NCBI GenBank assembly: GCA_963930655.1
Contig: OZ005610.1
Span: forward strand, 439,001-503,000
Direction of reading: 5' to 3'
From: Myrica gale
Taxonomy: Eukaryota; Streptophyta; Magnoliopsida; Fagales; Myricaceae
Length of the DNA: 64,000 bases
Part shown: positions 34,391-44,349 of the stretch, piece after piece
Layout of the letters: every line of letters starts with the position of its first letter
How positions within the stretch are numbered: position 1 is the first letter of the stretch
Notes under the pieces: generated by a model
Told to the model about the DNA's origin: nothing
What the model saw: the letters and a program-made list of their open reading frames with translations, nothing else
The model's database searches: none
Translations under genes and position numbers: made by a program

Positions 34391-35180
34391 TTTTTTTTTC
34401 TAGGCAATTCTTAATACATATATTAATATCCAAAAAAACGAAAAATCTAAATTGACCTGGAGGCCCTCCAATCTTAGCAAAGGACATAAAGCTCTCGAGG
34501 GAGCACAAAGGCCCTAAGACAAGTCGGATCTAAGAATCTAGAAACCCAATCGGCCACAAGTGCCGGAGTACATTTCAAATAGTCAAAGACAATCAGTCAT
34601 GTAGGCCGAGAAACAAACACAAACTCAGGACACGAACATAACCGCCCACAAAGGCCGGGGAAACACACACAACACGATCACAAGGGTTGGGACACAACAT
34701 GACCACCGCACAATGTGGCGGTGGCGGCTTCCGGTTTCCGTGAGAGTATTAATTACATACACATTCGATGCGGGAGGAGGAGATCTCCAGAGTAGATCTC
34801 TAGTCTAGAGTTAAGGCATCTAACCCCTGGTTCCTTGGCATGGAAAAAGACGATTCAGAGATGAGAAAAGTATCAGGCCCACTTCAGTCATCAGTCCCAA
34901 AGCTAATGATAAATTATGAACAAATGCCCACTTAGCCAAATCATGCGCCATTCGATTAGCATCCCTACGTACATGATTGAATTTCCAATCGTCTTGACTA
35001 TCTAAGAGCTGTTTTGTATTTCTGAGAATAGTCTCAATCTGCCAATCCGGTTCGAACTCTGGAATAGCAAACTGAACAGCAAATGAAGCTGCCCTACATC
35101 ATGTATCCCTGTAACCATCTTGATCTCCATTGACAACCCAATATTTCCTCCTTGAGTCATACTGGAGTTCTTTTAGCAAA
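34391..35180 (-). mobile_element. LINE 3' fragment with RNase H-like segment
   Basis: A T run at 34391-34399 marks the poly(A) tail of a minus-strand element. At about 35100-34910 the minus strand translates to a C-terminal RNase H-like segment (DWQIETILRNTKQLLD, then FNHVRRDANRMAHDLAKWA), typical of the reverse-transcriptase-linked RNase H of plant LINEs. The rest is 3' UTR. The 5' boundary near 35180 is approximate and no target duplication was found. Confidence 0.8.
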
Positions 35181-36732
35181 GAAGTTCACTTAGGAAAAAA
35201 AAAAACCGAGGAACTCTTTCTAAAACCAGCAACTCGAATAACTCTACTTTTCATTTACTAAGTAAATAGGTGAAAAGAAACAAAAAACTCAAAAACTTTT
35301 TTTTTTCTAAAGTGATCTACAGCCTCACATTTTGTGGATTAGATATTTGGTCAATTCTTAATAACTGACGGAAAAGAAATTTAGGTGATGTTTGTTTTGA
35401 AGGTTTTTGTAGGATTTGAAGAATTTTGTGAATTTTTAGGTGATGTTAGAGACTTAGAGTTGTGTTGGTGTTTGTGTAGAAGTTGTTGAGGTGTTTAAAA
35501 AATTAATGATGATGTTTAAAGTTGTTTTTATTTTTTTTCAAATTTATTAATTTTTTTATTAAATTTTGAATATTATATATATATAAATTTAAAACAAAAA
35601 ACAAAAAATAAAAGCACAAAAGGCAAAATTTTGAACTCGGCTGAATTGCTTCATTCACCGAAAAGAACGAAAACTTGTGAATTCAAAGTCAACAAGTGCG
35701 GCTCGCAGGGGACAGCTCCGGGGACAGGTTCAGAGACATTGCAGCTTTGGCTGCAGACGAAAGGCAGATTTTACGTAGAAGGACTAATGTTCCCTTTAAT
35801 TGTTTTGTTCACTGTTCTTGAGTTGAGGGTAATTTAATAATTATTTTTAAAAAATTTGAGGACAAATTCGGAAACAAATACACAGCATCCTCAAATTTTT
35901 CTGCACTCGCCGAACATGAGTTATCTCAGTTTTCGAATTCGGTGTTTTCTCACAAAACGAACATGCTCTTTGAACCACCCGCGGGGCAAAGCAACCCAGT
36001 CAACAATGGGCGTTGATCAGAATTTGTTCCTGTATCCTGGGTTGACGGAGAAATCTTTCCATTTTCTTTACTTTTTCCATGCTTCATAGTCAAACTTCAA
36101 CAACTTTTTCTAACTCTCACGAATCTCAGGGGCTTAATTTCAACAAAAGCTATGCAATGCAAGAGAAAAAGGTCGTCCCCTCTTAATCACTCCCTATTTC
36201 TCATTCGCACTTCACCATTGTCGCTAACCGATCAGGTGGCTACATGTTTCTTAACTAACGGTGATATTTCCTGCCGCTTTAATCCAAATTCGTCGTACCA
36301 ATATAGGAGCATCTTTGTTCTTTTCTTAATTTTTTTCCTTTATCTTTTATGTCTCGCCAAATTGTACGCTTAAATAATGACTTGGGAACTTATTCGGAGG
36401 TACAATTGCTAGTGTTTTAGGAGCTTCGCTTTGAACTTACTGAAGCCTGAGGTATAAAAAGATGGGGATAGGCATAACATAACTATTTTTAACGGAAAAA
36501 TATGATACCTTGTCTTTTGCCAATCAATCTCACTTACCAACCCTTTTCAGTCTAAGCCTGAAAATTTATATGCATTATCCTATCTTGGACGACATTTTCT
36601 GACCTCCAGTTGCACCATCAGCGCCTACTCTATCACTCTCTCTCCATCTTTGTGTTATTTGGGCCTCTCAATCCTTTCTGCCTCCGCCTACTATTTTCTA
36701 GTGGACAGTACGCTCCAAGAGCAGAGTAAAAG
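35181..36732. other. AT-rich intergenic DNA with MITE-like debris
   Basis: The segment from about 35390 (TTTAGGTGATGTTTGTTTTG) resembles, in reverse orientation, the MITE family seen at 20366 and 12291. AAACGAACATGCTC near 35957 may be its other end. No gene is supported. Confidence 0.4.
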
Positions 36733-37266
36733 ATGAATGGGTTCTCAAAGATTAGGCAAGTTTGCATCCTAAAGTCGAGGTCCGTAGATTTCTTGGACCT
36801 CTCCTCTCCTCTTCAAGCACCCAATCCGATTTCGAGCGACAACTCTAAAAACCAAGAGATGGCACAAAATCAAAGCATCAGAAAGACCGCGACCCATGTC
36901 TTGTTTCCGGAGCAAGAAGTGCAAGAAGATGGTGCAGGAGAGATATTTGGGGTGATTTTGAGCAGAACCTGCTCTGTTTCATCTGCTTCTTCTCAGGTGT
37001 CAAGGGCTGAGAATCACAAAAAGAACTCTGCAATCGGGAGTGCAGTAAGCAGAGCCTTGTCCATGAGAATATCATCACCTTCGGTTTCAGAAGGGTATTC
37101 TAGAATCCACCACCAATGTGATCCACTTGCCGATGATGAATATCCGATGGCAACACGTGCAAGAAGAACAACGAAAAAGAGAGGCAAGATCCAGGCGTCT
37201 CTTCGGATTTTAATCTCCTACTTATCTCTTCGTAATTGTTGCAAGTTTTGTAGATCATGTCGTTAG
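36733..37266 (+). CDS. Unrecognised 177-residue Ser-rich basic protein
   Basis: I do not recognise the family. The ORF has coding-like composition: a basic N terminus, a central Ser-rich part with EDGAGEIFGVILSRTCSVSSASSQ, then SAVSRALSMRISSPSVSEGYSRIHHQCDPLADDEYP, then a basic cluster RARRTTKKRGK that could be a nuclear localisation signal. The Cys-rich end (CCKFCRSCR) follows a short hydrophobic stretch. There is no signal peptide or membrane span at the N terminus. The absence of stops over 534 bp and the uneven residue use suggest a real gene. The last 25 residues could be intron read-through. Met43 is an alternative start. Confidence 0.6.
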   Translation: MNGFSKIRQVCILKSRSVDFLDLSSPLQAPNPISSDNSKNQEMAQNQSIRKTATHVLFPEQEVQEDGAGEIFGVILSRTCSVSSASSQVSRAENHKKNSAIGSAVSRALSMRISSPSVSEGYSRIHHQCDPLADDEYPMATRARRTTKKRGKIQASLRILISYLSLRNCCKFCRSCR

Positions 37267-38077
37267 CTTTTAAGCCAGATCGTTCAACTGAGTTACCCAC
37301 TCTTATTAGAGAACTTAGATCTTCCTAAATCACAAGGATGATCAAGGCGATGATCCATGCAAATACCAGGGCTATTTCCTTCTGAATGGCTTAATCGGGG
37401 GTGATGATTCCTTATCACAATTGATTATTCTTCCTTTTATATTTCTTATTCGTTTCTCCATTTTAGAGAGTATATCAGTTAGAAAGTTGATAACTTTAGG
37501 CTTTAGCACGTCTTGAAGGTGGTGCCTGCCCTCCATTTGTTGCAGTTTCTCGAAATTCTCATTTTTCTTTTTCCGATTGCACGACAGCGTTTGTCCCGTC
37601 CGACGTAACGGAGTTCGTGTACACGGATTTCCAGGGGGCTTTTCTCGGCACCTGTTGCCTTCTACCCCTTCCCAAAAATAAATAACGTATGGGCTTTCTA
37701 CAGTTGGGCAGTCGGTAACCAATGATACCCAAGGGGCAAAAAAGAAATTGGCTGGTTAAAACTACATTCTGAAAGTGATTTTGCCCAAATTAAGTCAATT
37801 TAAAAAGTTTTAGAATATATTTATAAAGCAAATAAGTTAAACGAAATCTTGCAGCTTCTAGCAAAAGACACGTGGCCAATTAAAAGCCTTCATACGCCAC
37901 TTGTAGTCTGGAAACACGTAGTACGTACCACGTACTTTGGCCTATGAATCTATGCAACTCCTTTTCCAACTCGTTGTTAAGCTATACGACTACGGGACGT
38001 GACTCTATCCAATTATTCACAAACTCTAAAAACCCCCAGCATTGGGCAAAAGTCACCATTGTCTAATATATAGCCCT
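37267..38077. other. Intergenic DNA up to the Mutator-like element
   Basis: 3' flank of the 177-residue ORF, then AT-rich spacer. A minus-strand open frame at 37372-37722 has no recognised motif. The segment near 37860-38040 (ACACGTGGCC, ACACGTAGTACGTACC) belongs to the original upstream region of the peptide gene, displaced about 940 bp by the insertion. Confidence 0.45.
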
Positions 38078-38086
38078 TTAATTTTT

Positions 38087-39019
38087 GGGTTAATGACTTT
38101 TTTCGTCCTTGGTTTTTGATCCCTTTACCATTTTCGTTCTTGGGTTTTCTCATTTATCACACGTAGTCCTTGGGTTTCATGGTTTTGTCAAAATAGTCCT
38201 TCCGTCCTCTTCCGTCAACAAATTGTCCAGTCAACTAACGGCCTACACGTCATCACCAATCAGCTAGTGACACGTGTCCTTTTTAAATGCCACGTCACTT
38301 TTTTTGCCACATCAGAAAAACAATTTCTTCAAATAAAAAAAAAAAGTCGGAGGGGTGACCGGAGCCACCAGCCTCCCTTTGCTGGGTGGCTCCCGGCCAC
38401 CCCTTCAGGGGAGGCCGGTGGCTCATCGAGCCACCGCTCGCGGGGAGGCCGGGGGATCTGGGCTCCCCCCCCCCCGGCGAGGGGTGGCTCAGCCCAGATC
38501 CCCCGGCCTCCCCGCGATGATCCCTATCGCGGGAGGGTGGTTGCTCAGCGAGCCACCCCTCTCGCGGGGGGGAGAGCCCGATCCGGCCTCCCCGCGAGGG
38601 GGGGGAGCCCAGATCTGGGCTCCCCCCACGAGCGGTGGCTCGATGAGCCACCGGCCTCCCCTGAAGGGGTGGCCGGGAGCCACCCAGCAAAGGGAGGCTG
38701 GTGGCTCCGGTCACCCCTCCGACTTTTTTTTTCCTTTTTTTTTAAATTTGACGAAATTATTATTATTTTTTTAAAAAAAATTTGTTTTTTCTGATGTGGC
38801 AAAAAAAAGTGACGTGGCATTTAAAAAGGACACGTGTCACTGGTTGATTGGTGATAACGTGTAGGTCGTTAGTTGACTTTGCAATTCGTTGACGGAAGAG
38901 GACGGAATGACCATTTTGACAAAACCATGAAACCCAAGGACTACGTGTGATAATGAGAAAACCTAAGGACAAAAATGGTAAAGGGGTCAAAACCCAAGGA
39001 CGAAAAAATTCATTAACCC
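38087..39019. mobile_element. Foldback Mutator-like element, 933 bp, 9-bp target duplication
   Basis: Begins GGGTTAATGACTTTTTTCG and ends CGAAAAAATTCATTAACCC. The two halves are near-complementary along almost the whole length (terminal inverted repeats of more than 300 bp). A perfect 9-bp duplication TTAATTTTT flanks it at 38078-38086 and 39020-39028. A 9-bp duplication with long inverted repeats is the hallmark of Mutator-like elements. The centre (about 38345-38725) is strongly GC-rich and folds on itself. No transposase is encoded, so it is non-autonomous. Each arm carries a G-box (ACACGTGTC near 38271 and 38830). Confidence 0.95.
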
Positions 39020-39037
39020 TTAATTTTTCGAATAGCC

Positions 39038-39048
39038 TATATAAATAG
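39038..39048 (+). promoter_or_regulatory. TATA box of the cysteine-rich peptide gene
   Basis: TATATAAATAG lies 108 bp before the ATG at 39146 and 9 bases after the Mutator-like element's right target duplication. It is the best TATA match upstream of this ORF. Confidence 0.75.
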
Positions 39049-39145
39049 AGTCATCGTCCTTCAACTACTTGTGCAGGGAGACACAGAGAAGTAGAGAACT
39101 TTGCAACCAGCTTTTTCGTAGTTCTATAATATTCAAGAGTTCCGA

Positions 39146-39433
39146 ATGGAAAGAAAAATATCCAAAGGAGGGAGGGAGGGTACTGTAATGTTCTTGCTTT
39201 TGCTCTTGTTGATAATCAAATTAGTGCAAGGTGACGAACTTATTACTCCGGCCTCTCGCCCTCGCACTCCACTAAGCTCTCATCCTATTCACTCCTCTCC
39301 AGTGCAAAACCACAGAGCAAGAGACAGATGTCCCCGTAAATGCAAACATAGATGTCGAGGAGAAACCCTCAAGCTCATGAGGGGATGCATGATGTCATGC
39401 GTACTATTGTGTATTCGAAAGTACATGGTTTAG
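39146..39433 (+). CDS. Small secreted cysteine-rich peptide precursor
   Basis: A 95-residue precursor. After a short basic N terminus, a strongly hydrophobic stretch (about 15-29, FLLLLLLIIKLVQG) forms a signal peptide, so Met15 is an alternative start. A Pro/Ser/His-rich propeptide-like region (30-58) follows, then a C-terminal motif with six cysteines spaced C-x3-C-x3-C-x10-C-x3-C-x3-C. Two runs of three cysteines spaced by three could form a disulfide-linked helical hairpin, as in some thionin-like or hairpinin-like plant peptides. I cannot assign a known family. The TATA box and leader are appropriately placed. Its upstream promoter was displaced by the Mutator-like element. The role could be defence or signalling, which is inference only. 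Confidence 0.72.
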   Translation: MERKISKGGREGTVMFLLLLLLIIKLVQGDELITPASRPRTPLSSHPIHSSPVQNHRARDRCPRKCKHRCRGETLKLMRGCMMSCVLLCIRKYMV

Positions 39434-41191
39434 GTTGTCCATGATTATGGTATGAAATCTGCAGCATCCTAATCTCTTTTACTTTTTTTCTTTTTCTCTT
39501 CACGATCCATCCAAGCCATGAAAATGCATGTCTATATGTCGATATCTTTGTATCATTAATTTCCTTACATATGAAAGCATGCATGTTTTTCTAATTTGTC
39601 TTATGCTTGTTGATCTCGTCGAGATATAGCAAAAGAAGGCTTACGTATACCCTTCCAATTGCAACAGGTGGATTCTACGTGACACCATATGAAGGCCGTG
39701 GACCAAGTCAGCTGCTGGACAGTACTTCTAGTGCATAATATGGGAACCTAGCCAGTGGATCTAGTAGGGTTTTTTTTTTTTTCCTTTTTTTACTGGTTGT
39801 CTAATTCTGCTCGAATATTGTGTGTAATACGTTAAGCATGCAGCTGATATAAAATAAAATAAAACGTCATTAATTATCTTGTGACCAGTTTGAAAATCTT
39901 TTCGAGAGATGTAACGGCCCGCTCAAAGTAACCCAATCTGATCGTTCTGACCTAAGTCGAGTTGAGTTCCTCGTTAATTCCTTGTTGGGGATACTGGTTA
40001 ATTGTCCCTCATAAATGATAAGTTGAATTCAAATCAGTTCAAGTATAATTAATTAAAGAAGCTCATCTCAATTAATTCGAAGAGAAAAACGGGAGAGTTG
40101 TTAGACATAGCTGCTGCCGTACCCATTTCCTGAAAGAAAAACCCAAGTAGATTAGAAAGCCATTTTTCTCCTCCTCTTCTTCTTCCACGAGCCATCGCAA
40201 CGTTCTGAAGCTTGTACCTTTGGCTTTGGATTCGCGTAAATCGCTTCTCACATTTATGACTCTCTGCACAATACTTTTTCTTCTTAATTAGATCTAGCCA
40301 TTACTAAAACTTCTGAATCTAAAGGTTTCGAATAATTATAAAAGGACCGATTCCAATGGTTACAAAAAATTATTAAATCCACGAGTACATCATGCGTGAA
40401 TGAAAGTGCATGCATGCATAATGTCCTTATGCATGAACCAATTAATTTTGTTCTATATGTATGTATCAGGGGCGGCTCAGATGGGTAGGCATATGAGGCA
40501 ATGACCTAAGACTCCCCAATTAAGAAGATCACATATTATAACTTATAAAATAGAAAACACTTTTATAAAATTAAAGTTGAAACAAAAAAGCCTAATATTT
40601 TAGCCTATAAAATACGAAACACTTGTAAAATTAAAATTGAGAAGAAAAAAAAGTCTAAAACTTTAATAATATTTGTTAATGAAAGGCTTACAAAAATATG
40701 AATATTCTAAAATTAGTTTACAAAATTGAATTTGAAATAAAAAATCGAAGATATAAACTAGCACTAGCAATAATAATAGTGTAATTAACCTATTAGCTTT
40801 TATGTTTTTTTTTTAAATAATAGGACCACTTCCCACAAATTATTCTCCTGAGACCTAACACCTACTTTATTGCTATTAACTAAAGTTCTCAAAAAATAAT
40901 AAAAAAACAAACACACAACTCATTTTTTTGCTAACTCATTGTACATTGGCACACCAATCCACTATTTAGTGGATTATTCTTTTTGCTAAACAACAAAACA
41001 ATCACACAACTCATTTTTTTTTGCTAAACAAATCTTTTTCAAAGTATTTTTCTATGTCTCAAGATAGATTAAAATTTTAACAATTTATTTATGAAAATGA
41101 TTTATTGACAAAAGTTTAATTAGTAATTTTACATCTTTTGCGAGAAGTAAATTTATGGTTTAATTTTGAATTTATTAATTTATTTTTTATA
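39434..41191. other. AT-rich intergenic DNA
   Basis: No gene recognised. TATCAGGGGCGGCTCAGATG near 40465 resembles the start of hAT-type elements (CAGGGGCGG), and the following 300 bp hold diverged internal repeats of a TTATAAAATA-type motif. No matching right end was found. A T run lies at 39770-39790. Confidence 0.4.
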
Positions 41192-41395
41192 CACTACGAA
41201 AAAACAAGTCTATAGCGGCGTTCTCAAAAAATGCCGCTAAAAGGTGTTTTTTGCTGCGTTTTGCTAAAAACACTGCTAAAGAGGGTCTAAAGCGGCGGTC
41301 AGTGATTGTCGCTATAGACCCACTTTAGCAGCGTTTTGCACTAAAAATTAGATATCTACAACGGTTTTTTAACAAACCGCTGCTATAGGTATAGT
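41192..41395. mobile_element. Terminal piece of a CACTA (En/Spm-type) element
   Basis: Starts CACTACGAAAAAACAAG, which fits the conserved CACTA terminus. It is followed by subterminal repeats in both orientations (AGCGGCG, GCCGCTAAA, ACCGCTGCTATAG), the usual transposase-binding array. No opposite terminus (…GTAGTG) was found nearby, so the right boundary is unknown and the element is probably truncated. Confidence 0.75.
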
Positions 41396-42158
41396 TAGAA
41401 AAAAAATAAAAAAAATTCAAAAATTATAATTTTTTTAATGTTAATAATTATTTTATAGACTATTTTATTCCTTTTAATACATAATTTTATTTTGTCAGGC
41501 CTTTAAAAAACATTTTAGGAGACCTACATAATAAAATATGGAATTAGTATGAGTGTTATGAAAATTGAAGTTGTTATATGGTATATTTTAAATAATACCT
41601 ATTGTTGCTATGGTAATTGCATATTTATTGATTAAATCTAAGTAGTTTAGAAAACATATATTATCATACTTATAATGAGCATATATATTTTGAATAATTT
41701 AATTTGTTTATCATATATCTATCATGTATATGATAAACACATATAACAAATCATGCAATGTTATATGGAAAACATTATACTTTAAATTATAAATATTATA
41801 TATTATTACTCCCAACCTATTTTAATTAAGATTATTGTACTAATTATATAATAATCTAATACTAAGTATATGAATGTAAAAAATGTACATAACTGTGTAT
41901 TTATTTAATACTAAGTATAAAGATTTTTAAATACTATTACAATTTACAACTAATTTTAATTTACTAAAAACACATAACTACAAAATATAACTTATTATTA
42001 AAAATTTTGAAAAATTACAAATTAGAAAAAAAAATTGAAATCACCTGTTAAAAAATTTTAAAAACTACAAATTTTTTTAAAAAAAAGTTGGCATTTTCGG
42101 GAAAAAAAACCCAAGGGGCCATTCGCAATTTCGCGCGAGGCCACCACCTTTTCTTTCC

Positions 42159-42445
42159 TTTTTTTTTTATAGATCACGGTCCAAAGGACCTGAACAACAA
42201 CCAGGCGAATACAGCCGGCAGGACCCATGAAAGGATCGGATAAGCCACTACATGCTCCATGCAGGCAGAGGGAGCGGTGGCCGGACTCAGTAGCAAGAGC
42301 TACCGGGACCTATGCTAGCCAGCAAAGATGGCACCACAACCTGGTACAGCAGCCCGAAAAGGGCGGAATGAATCCACAAAGGATCGGAAGGCTCACGCAG
42401 GAGCCGGAAACAGCAACCAAAAAACACAAAATGCAGATTAGCGGT
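42159..42445 (-). mobile_element. LINE 3' end fragment
   Basis: A T run at 42159-42168 is followed by sequence homologous to the short LINE at 20708-20913 (shared CCGGACTCAGTAG, ACCTATGCTAGCCAGCAAAG). It is therefore the 3' UTR of the same LINE family on the minus strand. GC content is clearly above the surrounding AT-rich DNA. No target duplication was identified. Confidence 0.75.
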
Positions 42446-43435
42446 GCGCTTAGATATCTTGAAAAGACCAGAAAGAAGCTTCAAATATATAAGTATATAT
42501 ACATCCATTTATTGGGCATTTTTGTCCATGAAAGACATAAGCATATTAGTTTGCAAAAATATTAATACAATATTACTAAACAAAATTTACAAAATTAAGA
42601 TTAAAATTTTCAAAAATTACTATACAAATATCAATACATTTTATACAATCTTCGACAACTTTTCACATGTACTTCAATACTTTTTAAAAAAAAAATATTA
42701 CAAATATTCTTTCTCTATACTTTTTCACATAAATTTAATAATTTTTTATTAAACAATTACATTAAATAATATATTTTTACAATTTTTACAGACTCCAAAA
42801 AAAATTAAATATCTTTAAAACTTTTTCTTAACTTTTTAAACAAAAAAACTATAAAACTTCATTCTACGTAAATATTCACAATTCTATCAAAATTCTTACC
42901 ATTTTCTTTTTATAAAAACTACCTATTTCTTTCTTTGGGATTATAATTCTCGTCCTATAAAAGAAACACAAATAAATTGAAAAAAAATTAAAAGCTAGAT
43001 ATTAATTTTTTTTTTGGGCAAGCAAATACTTTCATGACCACATGATAAAAAAGTCAAAAAGATTTTTTTCCTAATCCCAGCTACACTTCACATAGTAGAC
43101 GGCCCAGCCAAAATGTTCAGCTGGTCAAATTCTATTGGGACCAGGCCCAAATTGAAAAAAAAAAACACACCGTTTGCACTTTGCAGTTTCTCTAGACTTA
43201 CGTTGAGCCACATGTGCTCCCATACCTGTAAGCAGTTGCATCCGCCATGTGTCGTCTACACCCACCCGTTCCCTCTTCTTCGTGCCTCACTTCACGACTT
43301 CTTGTGCCCCAGGCAACCTTACTCTGTGCCTCTGTTTAAGTCTTTGAGAACGGAAGGGAATTTTGATCGCTAATAGAGAAGGAAAAGAAGATCCACAGGA
43401 AAAAGAAAGGGATTACTCTTGAAGTCATATATTTG
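42446..43435. other. AT-rich spacer and 5' region of the Rossmann-fold gene
   Basis: Very AT-rich to about 43080. The last 300 bp have more even composition and should hold the promoter and 5' UTR of the gene that starts at 43436. No clear TATA box was found. Confidence 0.45.
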
Positions 43436-44317
43436 ATGAGGACTGTTATTTCGCGGTTGATCCTTTCAAAATCAAAATCATCGGTTCCCACGCTCAAGTA
43501 AGCTCTTTTTTCAGTTTTCTGTTGATTCGGGATAATTTCTGTACCAATTGTTTTACATTTTGGTTAGAGTTTAGTCGGGTTATTTCTTCTGTTTCTAATA
43601 GATGGGTATTTTAGACCTGAAAAAGAAGAAGAAGACATTTTGACCGAAATGCTACTGGCGTTTCAAATTCTGATTGTTTTTCTCTGGCAACGTCTTCATG
43701 ACTCTGTTTTGTCGCTGATATAGGACAGGGACTGCATTGGTGTAATTCATTCTCTACTTTTGCAGCTTGTAATTGGTTTGGTTTGAATGACTCCGCAACT
43801 CATCAAGGATATGAAATAAGAAAGTGACACATCAAGCCCTACACTGGGCATTTTTTTGCTGACAACAATATTGAAGAATATATCGGTTTTGTGGTTGACC
43901 CCATTTCTTGTCCTAGATAACGCCGGGAAAAAAATATTGAAGAATTGCTATTTTTGTGATTGGCCCCATTTCTTGTTCTAGATAATGCTGGCATTTTAGG
44001 CTGCGTAATCACAGTATCGCACAAAAAATCTTTCCCCTTTTCCAATGTTGTTTTTTTAAGTGTGCCTTTGATAAGCATGTTATCATCTTCTTGGGTAAGT
44101 CAATTTTTTCGAAGCTATTCATTGCTATTGGTTAGTATTGCATCTTCATATTGTACTCTCACTCTCTTTTTTTGGCGTAGCATATCGTTCTACTAAGGGA
44201 ATACGGTTGGTTTGGTGTTCATTAGTGTGCCAAGATTAGTATATGTAAACTGTAAGACGTGATTAACCTTAAAGTTACTCGATTATTATTCTATATACAT
44301 AATAGCTTAGGCTATTG

Positions 44318-44349
<32 letters not shown>

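Noticed and set aside
38267..38820. Long overlapping open frames on both strands (up to 175 residues) in a GC-rich block
   Set aside because: They are a by-product of the palindromic core of the foldback element. The same Gly/Pro/Arg-rich translation appears on both strands.
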